Shown: positions 1-5,703 of the stretch, in pieces | How positions within the stretch are numbered: position 1 is the first letter of the stretch | How the letters are laid out: every line of letters begins with the position of its first letter | NCBI GenBank assembly: GCA_030621455.1 | Contig: JAUXHQ010000118.1 | Location: 1 to 6,451, forward strand | DNA length: 6,451 nucleotides | From: Deltaproteobacteria bacterium | GTDB taxonomy: Bacteria; Desulfobacterota; UBA8473 | Direction of reading: 5' to 3' | The notes under the pieces: generated by a model | Databases searched by the model: none | Told to the model about the DNA's origin: nothing | The model's input: only the letters and a program-made list of their open reading frames with translations | Program-made: the position numbers and the translations under genes

Positions 1-489
1 GAAGTACTCTTAAACGGCTGGGTTCAGGCTGGACTTGTAGAAAATGCAAAAGCGGCTCAAGAAACCTTTGATTCCATCTATAAATTGCGTGATGGTGATC
101 ATGAGGGGTTGCTCATGTCCCCTTTGGACCAGACAACGATTGAGCCTGATATCATAATGATCTATTGTAACCCGGCTCAAACAATGCTGTTGCTCCATGC
201 AACGATATACAAAAGTGGTGGAAGACCGAGTTTTTCATCTCAGACTGCGTTCGGGTCCTGTTCCGACGGAATTGCCCAAACAATTTTGACAGGGAAAGCA
301 AATGTGGTGCTACCAGGTATTGGGGACAGGCTGATTTCCATGGCAAAAGAGGATGAACTTATCTTCACCCTCCCCGTTTCAATGCTTGACATTGTCTTAG
401 AAGGACTTGAAGCAGCCTCTGAAAAGGGTATGATGAGGTATCCTTTGCCTATTCATTTAGCATACCAGTTTAAACTTCCATGGGAGTGA
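1..489 (+). CDS. DUF169 family protein, 5'-truncated by the window edge
   Basis: The frame is open from the first base to the TGA at 487-489 and gives 162 residues with no start codon needed inside the window, so this is the C-terminal part of a longer protein. Family members are usually about 230-250 residues, so roughly a third is probably missing. Features typical of DUF169 (COG2043) are visible: a Gly/Ser/Cys-rich stretch (SFSSQTAFGSCSDGIAQTI), then a PGIGDR motif, then an acidic segment followed by FTLPVSML. The biochemical role of DUF169 is not established. The proteins are common in anaerobes and methanogens and appear soluble; no signal peptide or membrane segment is visible here. A 217-base gap with its own possible promoter follows, so it is probably not co-transcribed with the next gene. 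Family assignment is from motif recall, not a database search. Confidence 0.8.
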   Translation, partial: EVLLNGWVQAGLVENAKAAQETFDSIYKLRDGDHEGLLMSPLDQTTIEPDIIMIYCNPAQTMLLLHATIYKSGGRPSFSSQTAFGSCSDGIAQTILTGKANVVLPGIGDRLISMAKEDELIFTLPVSMLDIVLEGLEAASEKGMMRYPLPIHLAYQFKLPWE

Positions 490-552
490 GTTAATAAATA
501 AGAAGGGACACATAGGAGGAGGACCTTAAATCGACACTGGGATGTTGTCAGC

Positions 553-571
553 GAAACAGTGACACTGTTTC
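553..571. promoter_or_regulatory. Perfect 19-bp palindrome, candidate operator
   Basis: GAAACAGTG and CACTGTTTC are perfect inverted copies around a single central A at 562. The arms are too close for a good hairpin unless three bases open, and no run of T follows, so an operator is more likely than a terminator. It ends 8 bases before a perfect TATAAT, where it would cover the -35 region. The form, 9 bp per half with a one-base centre, suits a dimeric repressor or activator such as a TetR- or GntR-type protein. No regulator gene is in the window. The palindrome itself is certain; its function is inferred. Confidence 0.55.
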
Positions 572-579
572 ACTATCAT

Positions 580-585
580 TATAAT
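580..585 (+). promoter_or_regulatory. Possible -10 element (TATAAT) upstream of the papain-like gene
   Basis: This is an exact TATAAT hexamer, 121 bases upstream of the chosen start of the next gene. At 16-18 bases upstream there is no good -35 hexamer (the best, CAGTGA, matches 2 of 6), and there is no extended -10 TG. The place of the -35 is taken by the palindrome at 553-571, which would suit an activator-dependent or repressor-controlled promoter. In AT-rich DNA the hexamer could occur by chance. Confidence 0.35.
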
Positions 586-706
586 TTCAGGGAAGCATTG
601 CGCTGATTCTATCTTTTGGCTAAATTCGCTCTCAAAAAGAGAGTTCTTGTCAATATTAATGACTGTTCCTAAGTTTCAAATAGGGACACGGAATAGGAGG
701 ACGCAG

Positions 707-1234
707 ATGGAATGGCGGACGATACCAGCGGGGCAGCTTGGCAATATTAAAACCTTATATGAAAACGTGAAAGCGGATGATATTCCTGATGGGGTGGGGG
801 CATACTTGGTGAACGACCAAGTGGCGGCGAGTCTAGTAGAACTGACGCGCCAAAAATGTAAGTCGGCGTTAAAGATGCCCGACGAGATGATTCCTGACCC
901 AGCGGGAGTGGGATTTTGTGGGTATGCTTCGGCTATTGTCAAAAAATTCATGACATTGAAGGGACACACCGCGAACATAGTGTGCGTAAAATATGTGAAT
1001 GTGGAACATTTTTTCGTAGTTGTCTCCCGTGCTAATACGGATTATTATTTTGTCGTTGATCTTACAAGCTCACAGTTCACAGATGGACCTGAATTTGTAG
1101 CGACGGATGTTTATGGCATAGAAAAAGTCGCGGGGAAAGCAAACCATGGCGGGGAACGTCTAGTAGATGGGTATAAGATGGCACTCACCAGTAAAGGATT
1201 AAAAAAAGCAAAGAAAGAAGGAGCCTTATGGTGA
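707..1234 (+). CDS. Small papain-like-fold protein with Cys-His-Asp triad (possible toxin-type deamidase/protease domain)
   Basis: The start is ATG 707, because AGGAGG at 695-700 sits six bases before it; in-frame starts at 647 (TTG) and 659 (ATG) lack such a site. The product is 175 residues with no signal peptide and no membrane segment. A likely catalytic triad is Cys71 in GFCGYAS at the head of a helix, His101 in VEHFFVVV on a strand, and Asp118 in FVVDLTSSQF on the next strand, with Gln123 nearby. The order Cys, then His-strand, then a VDLTxxQF-like strand resembles papain-fold effector domains of polymorphic toxins (Tox-PL-like deamidases or peptidases), which usually sit at the C-terminus of large secreted proteins. 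Here it stands alone, with a basic Lys-rich tail (residues 164-170) and no recognisable delivery domain. No immunity gene is identified; the doubtful ORF at 1377 is the only candidate. An intracellular peptidase or transglutaminase-like enzyme is an alternative. The gene call is firm; the function is tentative. Confidence 0.7.
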   Translation: MEWRTIPAGQLGNIKTLYENVKADDIPDGVGAYLVNDQVAASLVELTRQKCKSALKMPDEMIPDPAGVGFCGYASAIVKKFMTLKGHTANIVCVKYVNVEHFFVVVSRANTDYYFVVDLTSSQFTDGPEFVATDVYGIEKVAGKANHGGERLVDGYKMALTSKGLKKAKKEGALW

Positions 1235-1376
1235 AAAGCGTCCCTCCTATCCACTAAATACCCTAACTTTTTGAGATGTTACGAAATACCCCCTGCTACT
1301 CTATTTTATCCTCGATTTCTTCCTGCACAATAAAAAGTTCTTCTCAAGCCGGGCATTTACAAAACGAGACTTCCGT

Positions 1377-1730
1377 ATGGGCACAAACGATAACTACCGG
1401 GCTATGACCAAATTGTTTGACAATCATGACGATGCTGTAGTACTCTTTCCTTTAAAGGTAAATAATGATTTTTTTCAACCTGTGCAATTACCCAATAATG
1501 GTGCTGGTGCTATACGATTTGAACAATTTTCTCCTCACGGCTTGATTCATTTTGAATGTTCTCAGTTCACTACGCTCAATGTAGATAAATCGGTTGTAAG
1601 CTCCCTCAAACAAATTTGCACTTTTCGGCTTCGTTCACTAAGAATCTTCCCCAAAATGAATCAAGAATGTTCGTCACAGATGATTCAAATCATATTTATT
1701 TTGACTAACTGCACAGGTGGAGTTTCTTAA
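1377..1730 (+). CDS. Doubtful hypothetical ORF, possibly a gene remnant
   Basis: This would give 117 residues starting from ATG 1377, with no Shine-Dalgarno-like sequence in front. I do not recognise the product. The first 65 or so residues look protein-like (for example AVVLFPLKVNNDFF and GAIRFEQF), while the end is less so, with scattered Cys, Arg and Ile. From about 1634 another forward frame reads an acidic, coding-like segment (MFVTDDSNHIYFD) ending at the TAA at 1706-1708, which would fit a frameshifted remnant. The ORF contains both arms of the inverted repeat at 1541/1652. It lies directly downstream of the possible toxin-type gene, so an immunity-like partner cannot be excluded, but nothing supports that beyond position. 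It may equally be non-coding. Confidence 0.25.
   Translation: MGTNDNYRAMTKLFDNHDDAVVLFPLKVNNDFFQPVQLPNNGAGAIRFEQFSPHGLIHFECSQFTTLNVDKSVVSSLKQICTFRLRSLRIFPKMNQECSSQMIQIIFILTNCTGGVS
1541..1665. repeat. 14-bp perfect inverted repeat with 97-base spacer
   Basis: CTTGATTCATTTTG at 1541-1554 is the exact reverse complement of CAAAATGAATCAAG at 1652-1665. In addition both arms run into the same direct octamer GAATGTTC on the + strand (1554-1561 and 1665-1672). The spacer carries no recognisable gene. The pairing could form a long-range stem in RNA or mark the ends of a very small decayed element, but there is no target-site duplication that I can see. Confidence 0.6.
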
Positions 1731-1762
1731 CGCTCTGGAACCACAAAAAGAGGGAAAGGACC

Positions 1763-3370
1763 ATGGAAAAAGGAAAAGCGTCGATAAATCCCGAAACAGG
1801 AATAAAAGACTGCTATACTCCGAAAGACATAGAGGGATTCGATTATACAAGTGAACTTGGAATCCCTGGTGAATATCCCTTTACCCGTGGTATCTATCCA
1901 AAGATGTACAGGAGACGGTTGTGGTCCATGCGACAATATTCCGGGTTCGGCACCGCAGAGGAGACCAATGCCCGGTGGAAGGCATTGCTCGCCGGTGGCC
2001 AGCATGGGGTAAGCACTGCCACGGATTTGGCTACCCAATTGGGATATGATTCCGATAATGATATGGTGGAAGATGAAGTTGGAAGGGTTGGGCTGGCCAT
2101 TGACACGTTAAAAGACATGGAGACCCTCTTTTACGGTATACCCCTTGACAGCACACCTGTATCGATAAACAATGCCGTCTCTTCCGTCATAGTCTTGATG
2201 GCCATGTATGTGGCCACAGCAGAGAGACAAGGTATTCCATTGTCTAAGCTCAGCGGCACCACAAATAATGACATCTTGTCCGAGTATGTGGGGAGGGGAC
2301 TCTGGGTCTTTCCCCCCAAGCCTTCTCTTCGATTAATGGGCGACATTGTTGCATTCTGCGTTGAAAATATGCCGAACTTCTACCCTTTGCATATCCGGGG
2401 GGTAATATATAATGAGGCTGGGGCTACAGAAGCACAGGAGATCGGTTTTTCATTTAGCGATACTATCAGCTATTTCGAAGAATTGCTCGACCGTGGTCTC
2501 AATATCGATGAGATAGCGCCGCGGGTAACCTTCTTCTTTAAGTCCACTCACCGTTTGTTTCATGAAGCGGCCAAATTCCGTGCTGCCAGACGTGTCTGGG
2601 CCAACATCATGAAGGAACGATTCGGCGCCGAGAAAAGGGCTTCTCTATGTATTAGAATAAACACCGCAGTAGGGGGGCGGCAGTTCGCTTCCCGGGAGAT
2701 CGAGTTAAATCTTGTGCGAGGCGCATATGGCGCACTGGGAGCAGTGCTCGGTGGTGTGCAAGGAATGATGGTCACGGGCATAGATGAAGCCTATGCAATT
2801 CCTACGGAAAAAACCGCCTGTCAGGGGTTAAGGGTACAACAGATACTGGCCCATGAAACTGATGTAACAGAGACTGCCGACCCTTTGGGAGGATCGTACT
2901 TCATTGAGGCCCTAACCAGGCAGATGGAAGAAGAAATACTTGACTCCATGAAAGAGATTGAGGAACAGGGTGGCGCAGTAGAAGCAGTGGAGAAAGGGTT
3001 TACCCAGAAAAGGGTCATTGAAAGAGGGTATCGGCTTTACCGGGATATTGAAGCAGGGAAGAGTACAATTGTTGGAGAGAATAAGTATTGTAATGACGAG
3101 TCTCCGAAGGAAATAGAAGAGGCGCTCAGTTTACATAAACCCAACCCGGAATCCTTATTGCGACAGGTAGAATCTTTACGACAAGTAAAGGCACAAAGAA
3201 ACGATTCTGAAGTTCAAAGGCAATTGGAGAAACTCCGCCAGGCAGCCGGCGGTTCAGAAAACCTCATGCCCTACGTGATAAATGCAGTAAAGGACTATGC
3301 CTCCCTGGGAGAGATTATGGACGTCTTTAGGGAAGTATTCGGAGTGTTCCAAGAGCCTGTGTTTATTTAA
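1763..3370 (+). CDS. Acyl-CoA mutase large (substrate-binding) subunit, methylmalonyl-CoA mutase family, divergent active site
   Basis: This is a 535-residue TIM-barrel subunit of an adenosylcobalamin-dependent acyl-CoA mutase, close to the usual 550 or so of two-subunit forms. GAGGG at 1750-1754 precedes ATG 1763. Family landmarks occur in order: RRLWSMRQYSGFGTAEETN (51-69), GYDSDN (94-99), GIPLD (125-129), NNDIL (168-172), FPPKPSLRL (183-191), NEAGAT (217-222), AAKFRAAR (269-276), DEAYAIPT (341-348), DPLGGSYF (373-380). Compared with Propionibacterium shermanii MutB (recalled), Tyr89 is kept as Y59, Arg207 as R178, Arg283 as R254, Gln361 as Q333 and Glu370 as E342. Gln197 becomes N168, Tyr243 V214, the catalytic His244 I215, His328 N300 and Gln330 A302. 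The family is certain. Ordinary methylmalonyl-CoA mutase activity is doubtful, and the substrate is unknown. The B12-binding partner follows after 33 bases. No MeaB-type chaperone or epimerase gene is in the window. Confidence 0.93.
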   Translation: MEKGKASINPETGIKDCYTPKDIEGFDYTSELGIPGEYPFTRGIYPKMYRRRLWSMRQYSGFGTAEETNARWKALLAGGQHGVSTATDLATQLGYDSDNDMVEDEVGRVGLAIDTLKDMETLFYGIPLDSTPVSINNAVSSVIVLMAMYVATAERQGIPLSKLSGTTNNDILSEYVGRGLWVFPPKPSLRLMGDIVAFCVENMPNFYPLHIRGVIYNEAGATEAQEIGFSFSDTISYFEELLDRGLNIDEIAPRVTFFFKSTHRLFHEAAKFRAARRVWANIMKERFGAEKRASLCIRINTAVGGRQFASREIELNLVRGAYGALGAVLGGVQGMMVTGIDEAYAIPTEKTACQGLRVQQILAHETDVTETADPLGGSYFIEALTRQMEEEILDSMKEIEEQGGAVEAVEKGFTQKRVIERGYRLYRDIEAGKSTIVGENKYCNDESPKEIEEALSLHKPNPESLLRQVESLRQVKAQRNDSEVQRQLEKLRQAAGGSENLMPYVINAVKDYASLGEIMDVFREVFGVFQEPVFI

Positions 3371-3403
3371 TTTTCGTTCCTAAGTCGTAGGGGAGACAAT
3401 GAT

Positions 3404-3793
3404 ATGAAACAGCTTCGAGTGTTATTGGCTAAAGTGGGGCTGGACAGCCATGATCGCGGAGTACTGTATATTGCTAAGGCCCTGAGAGACAAAGGGATAG
3501 AGGTGATTTACACCGGTCTCCACCAGACTCCCTCCCAAGTGGTATCTATCGCTGTTCAGGAGGATGTGGATGTTATTGGGTTGAGTTTTCTGTCTGCATC
3601 CCATATGGGCCTGGTGGAAAAAGTTATGACCGGGTTGAAAACCAGACACGCAGAAGACAATATGGTAGTGGTAGGGGGCGTGATCCCTCAGGCGGATATC
3701 CCCCGACTGCGCAGCCTCGGTGTAACTGAAGTCTTTCCTTCCGGTACACCCATAGAAAGGATAGCCGATTTCTTTCAATCAGTTGAAGACTGA
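3404..3793 (+). CDS. Acyl-CoA mutase small subunit, B12-binding domain
   Basis: This 129-residue protein is a single Rossmann-like cobalamin-binding domain, the normal size for the small subunit of two-subunit acyl-CoA mutases. AGGGGAG at 3389-3395 lies eight bases before ATG 3404. The base-off/His-on signature is complete: Lys10, then DSHDRG with Asp14, His16 (lower cobalt ligand) and Gly19; then SFL at 61-63 (the SxL motif) within GLSFLSASH; then the VVVGG segment with the glycine pair at 91-92. The stretches KALRDKGIEVIYTGLHQTP and QEDVDVIGLSFLS are typical of the methylmalonyl-/isobutyryl-CoA mutase group. It should dock on the large subunit encoded just upstream and carry adenosylcobalamin, whose homolysis gives the radical. 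Unlike the large subunit, nothing here looks divergent, so cofactor binding is expected to be normal. The pair is very likely co-transcribed and is followed by a terminator-like hairpin. Confidence 0.95.
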   Translation: MKQLRVLLAKVGLDSHDRGVLYIAKALRDKGIEVIYTGLHQTPSQVVSIAVQEDVDVIGLSFLSASHMGLVEKVMTGLKTRHAEDNMVVVGGVIPQADIPRLRSLGVTEVFPSGTPIERIADFFQSVED

Positions 3794-3896
3794 AAACAGG
3801 ACTGAAGCACGAGTTCCAAGCATCCTGCAACTGTCAGATTTTACAGGAAAAAATTATTAACCATTGATTGCCGCAAATATATCTTTCGCGCAATTT

Positions 3897-3944
3897 CCAC
3901 CCCTACCCCGGCCCGACCCCTTCAAGGGCTGACCCCTTCTCCTT
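3897..3944. repeat. C-rich tract with 9-bp direct repeats, REP-like
   Basis: A strongly strand-biased, C-rich segment lies in the gap between the mutase pair and the transporter operon. It contains GACCCCTTC twice (3915-3923 and 3931-3939, 16 bases apart) and a small foldback, CCCTTCAAGGG, at 3918-3928. Read on the other strand it has the GGGGTC units seen in many extragenic palindromic repeats. It is not coding in any convincing way. Whether it is a true dispersed repeat cannot be told from one copy. Confidence 0.4.
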
Positions 3945-3960
3945 CCGCTGTTCCTTACTG

Positions 3961-3990
3961 GGCCAATTTTACCCCCTAAAATGGTCTTTT
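3961..3990 (+). terminator. Possible intrinsic terminator after the mutase pair
   Basis: GGCCA-A-TTTTA at 3961-3971 pairs with TAAAATGGTC at 3977-3986 across a CCCCC loop. This gives about ten pairs with one bulged A and one G-U pair, followed at once by TTTT (3987-3990). The stem is AT-rich apart from its base and the T run is short, so strength is uncertain. Its place, between the mutase genes and the separate LivG operon, suits a terminator. Confidence 0.4.
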
Positions 3991-4081
3991 AAGATATAAA
4001 AAAATGGCCATTTCTGGATGGAAACTACCTAGGGTGGAGTATAGAACAAAGCCCGGACGAAAGAAGTCAGGTATAAGAGTT

Positions 4082-4873
4082 ATGAAAGAAAATAGGGCTA
4101 CCTTAATCCTCGAGGATATCTATCTGTCATTTGGCGGGGTAAAGGCACTAACGGGGGTGGATATGGATATTGAGAAGGGTGAGATAATGGCCCTTATCGG
4201 TCCGAACGGTTCCGGTAAGACATCGATTCTCAACTCCATATCAGGATTTTATCGCCCTCAAAGAGGAGATATCTATTTTGAAAGAAAGAGGATTAACAAC
4301 CTTAAGCCCAGTAAGATTGCTGCCATGGGAGTTGCAAGGACTTTTCAGAACCTTGCTCTCTATTCAGGACTTTCCACCGTAGATAACCTCCTCGCAGGCA
4401 GGCATGTTAAGATGAGGCAAAGCTTGCTGGCCGGGTTGTTGTACTTCGGTCCGGGCTTAAGGAGCGAGGTGAAACACAGAATTCAGGTAGAATACATTAT
4501 GGACTTTTTAGAATTGCAGCCATACAGACATAAGCAGGTGGGGATACTTCCTTACGGGGTGCGAAAGAGGGTAGAGCTGGGACGAGCACTGGCCATGGAA
4601 CCTAAAGTCCTCCTCCTTGATGAGCCCATGGCAGGGATGAATATGGAGGAGAAGGAAGACATGGCCCGATTTGTACTCGATATCAAAGAGGCCAAATGTG
4701 AGACGGTCATCAAGGAATCTCCAGCCATCGTCCTTGTTGAACATGAGATGGATGTGGTAATGGATATCTCCGACAGGGTTGTAACCCTTGACTGGGGAAA
4801 GAAGATAGCGGAAGGTACCCCTGATGACATCAAAGATAATCCCGCGGTTATCAAGGCATATTTGGGAGAATGA
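4082..4873 (+). CDS. livG: ABC transporter ATP-binding protein, LivG-like (branched-chain amino acid/HAAT family)
   Basis: This is one of the two cytoplasmic ATPases of a HAAT-family importer; ATP hydrolysis here drives uptake through LivH/LivM-type permeases, which are not in the window. From ATG 4082 the product is 263 residues, the usual LivG size. An in-frame ATG at 4004 would add 26 unrelated basic residues without a ribosome site and is not preferred; the site before 4082 is also weak (AGG at 4069-4071). Walker A is GPNGSGKT (40-47), the Q-loop is FQN with Gln89, the signature is LPYGV (146-150, the usual LivG-type variant of LSGGQ), Walker B is VLLLDEP (166-172), and the switch His is H201 in LVEHEMDVV. 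The insert after the Q-loop and the end IKAYLGE are also LivG-like. It is first in a compact run with LivF (24-base gap) and the ligase. Substrate identity cannot be read from the ATPases. Confidence 0.93.
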   Translation: MKENRATLILEDIYLSFGGVKALTGVDMDIEKGEIMALIGPNGSGKTSILNSISGFYRPQRGDIYFERKRINNLKPSKIAAMGVARTFQNLALYSGLSTVDNLLAGRHVKMRQSLLAGLLYFGPGLRSEVKHRIQVEYIMDFLELQPYRHKQVGILPYGVRKRVELGRALAMEPKVLLLDEPMAGMNMEEKEDMARFVLDIKEAKCETVIKESPAIVLVEHEMDVVMDISDRVVTLDWGKKIAEGTPDDIKDNPAVIKAYLGE

Positions 4874-4897
4874 AGCATAACTGACGGAGGTACGTAG

Positions 4898-5695
4898 ATG
4901 CTCGTATTAAACAACATAGAGGTGAAGTATCAAAATATTATCCTCGTGCTGAGAGGTGTGACCATCGAAGTTCCTGACGGGCAGATCGTTTCACTATTAG
5001 GCGCAAATGGGGCAGGGAAAAGCACTACCCTCAAAGCCATATCAGGTATGCTGTATCCGGAGGAGGGCAAGGTTACGGACGGAAACATAGAGTACAATGG
5101 GGTCAGGCTAGATCGATTGCGGACCAAAGCCATAGTAGACATGGGGATCGTTCAGATAATGGAAGGGAGGAGGACCCTCGAGCAACTTACAGCGGAGGAA
5201 AATCTTATTGCAGGTTCCTTGGGGAGAAACCCAACCAGGAGGGAGTTGAATAAGGATCTAGACAAAGTGTATAGTTACTTCCCGGGGTTGAAGGATATCC
5301 GTAATCAAACGGCAGGCTATCTTTCCGGAGGGGAACAGCAGCAGCTTGTAGTTGGACGGGGCCTAATGTCTCAGCCCAAATTGATGCTGCTCGACGAGGC
5401 CTCATTAGGGCTGGCGCCCTTACTCGTCAAAGAGATATATAATATCATTGAAAGGTTAAACAAGGAGGAGAAAATTTCCCTTCTGATTGTGGAACAGAAT
5501 GCCCGGACAGCTCTCCAAATCGCAGATTATGGTTATGTGATGGAAAACGGGCGAATCGTATTGGATGATATCGGACAGAGATTGTTAGAAAACGAGGATA
5601 TCAAGGAATTTTACATGGGACTTACCCATGTCGGTGAGAAGAAGAGCTACCAGACCGTAAAACATTACAAAAGAAGGAAGAGGTGGCTTGGCTAA
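4898..5695 (+). CDS. livF: ABC transporter ATP-binding protein, LivF-like, with basic C-terminal tail
   Basis: This is the second ATPase of the Liv-type importer. GGAGG at 4886-4890 is seven bases before ATG 4898. The product is 265 residues against about 235 for a standard LivF. Walker A is GANGAGKST (35-43), the Q-loop has Gln86, the signature is LSGGEQQ (142-148), and Walker B is LMLLDEAS (162-169, Ala in place of the usual Pro). The switch position is Gln200 in IVEQNA, the normal LivF form in place of His. The core ends near KEFYMGL (236-242). It is followed by an extra tail rich in Lys, Arg, Tyr and Trp (243-265, with KHYKRRKRWL at 255-264). From memory, similar tails occur in LivF proteins encoded beside acyl-CoA ligases in anaerobic bacteria. 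The next gene, the ligase, starts eight bases after the stop, so the two are surely co-translated. Confidence 0.94.
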   Translation: MLVLNNIEVKYQNIILVLRGVTIEVPDGQIVSLLGANGAGKSTTLKAISGMLYPEEGKVTDGNIEYNGVRLDRLRTKAIVDMGIVQIMEGRRTLEQLTAEENLIAGSLGRNPTRRELNKDLDKVYSYFPGLKDIRNQTAGYLSGGEQQQLVVGRGLMSQPKLMLLDEASLGLAPLLVKEIYNIIERLNKEEKISLLIVEQNARTALQIADYGYVMENGRIVLDDIGQRLLENEDIKEFYMGLTHVGEKKSYQTVKHYKRRKRWLG

Positions 5696-5703
5696 GGGGA
5701 GAG

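Larger units (their letters stand above)
1235..1762. other. AT-richer 528-base stretch with no firmly identified gene
   Basis: This lies between the papain-like gene and the mutase. It is visibly poorer in GC than the mutase gene that follows. It holds one weakly supported ORF (1377-1730) and a 14-bp inverted repeat (1541-1554 and 1652-1665). A TTGACT at 1701-1706 could be the -35 box of a mutase promoter, but no convincing -10 follows at the right distance. No clear terminator hairpin follows the papain-like gene. The reverse strand gives only short stop-broken stretches here. A decayed gene or remnant of an acquired segment is the simplest reading. Confidence 0.5.

Noticed and set aside
85..489. 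TTG 85 as start of the DUF169 protein
   Set aside because: The frame stays open upstream to base 1 with family-like sequence, so the real start is outside the window.
553..585. The 19-bp palindrome as terminator of the DUF169 gene
   Set aside because: It lacks a proper loop and is followed by mixed ATAC sequence, not a run of T.
629..643. CTCTC-AAAAA-GAGAG hairpin upstream of the papain-like gene
   Set aside because: There are only five pairs and no T run; such short hairpins are common by chance.
647..706. Longer start of the papain-like protein from TTG 647 or ATG 659
   Set aside because: Neither has a ribosome site, while AGGAGG lies at ideal distance from ATG 707. The added residues do not resemble folded protein.
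1701..1730. Mutase promoter with TTGACT as -35
   Set aside because: No -10 hexamer with more than three matches lies at 16-18 bases spacing.
3422..3778. 118-residue antisense ORF opposite the B12-binding subunit
   Set aside because: The + strand frame is a clear conserved protein; the antisense frame has no family features and is a shadow. The other minus-strand ORFs opposite the mutase, transporter and ligase genes are the same.
4004..4081. 26-residue N-terminal extension of LivG
   Set aside because: It has no ribosome site, follows directly on a terminator-like hairpin, and would make the protein longer than the family with unrelated basic sequence.
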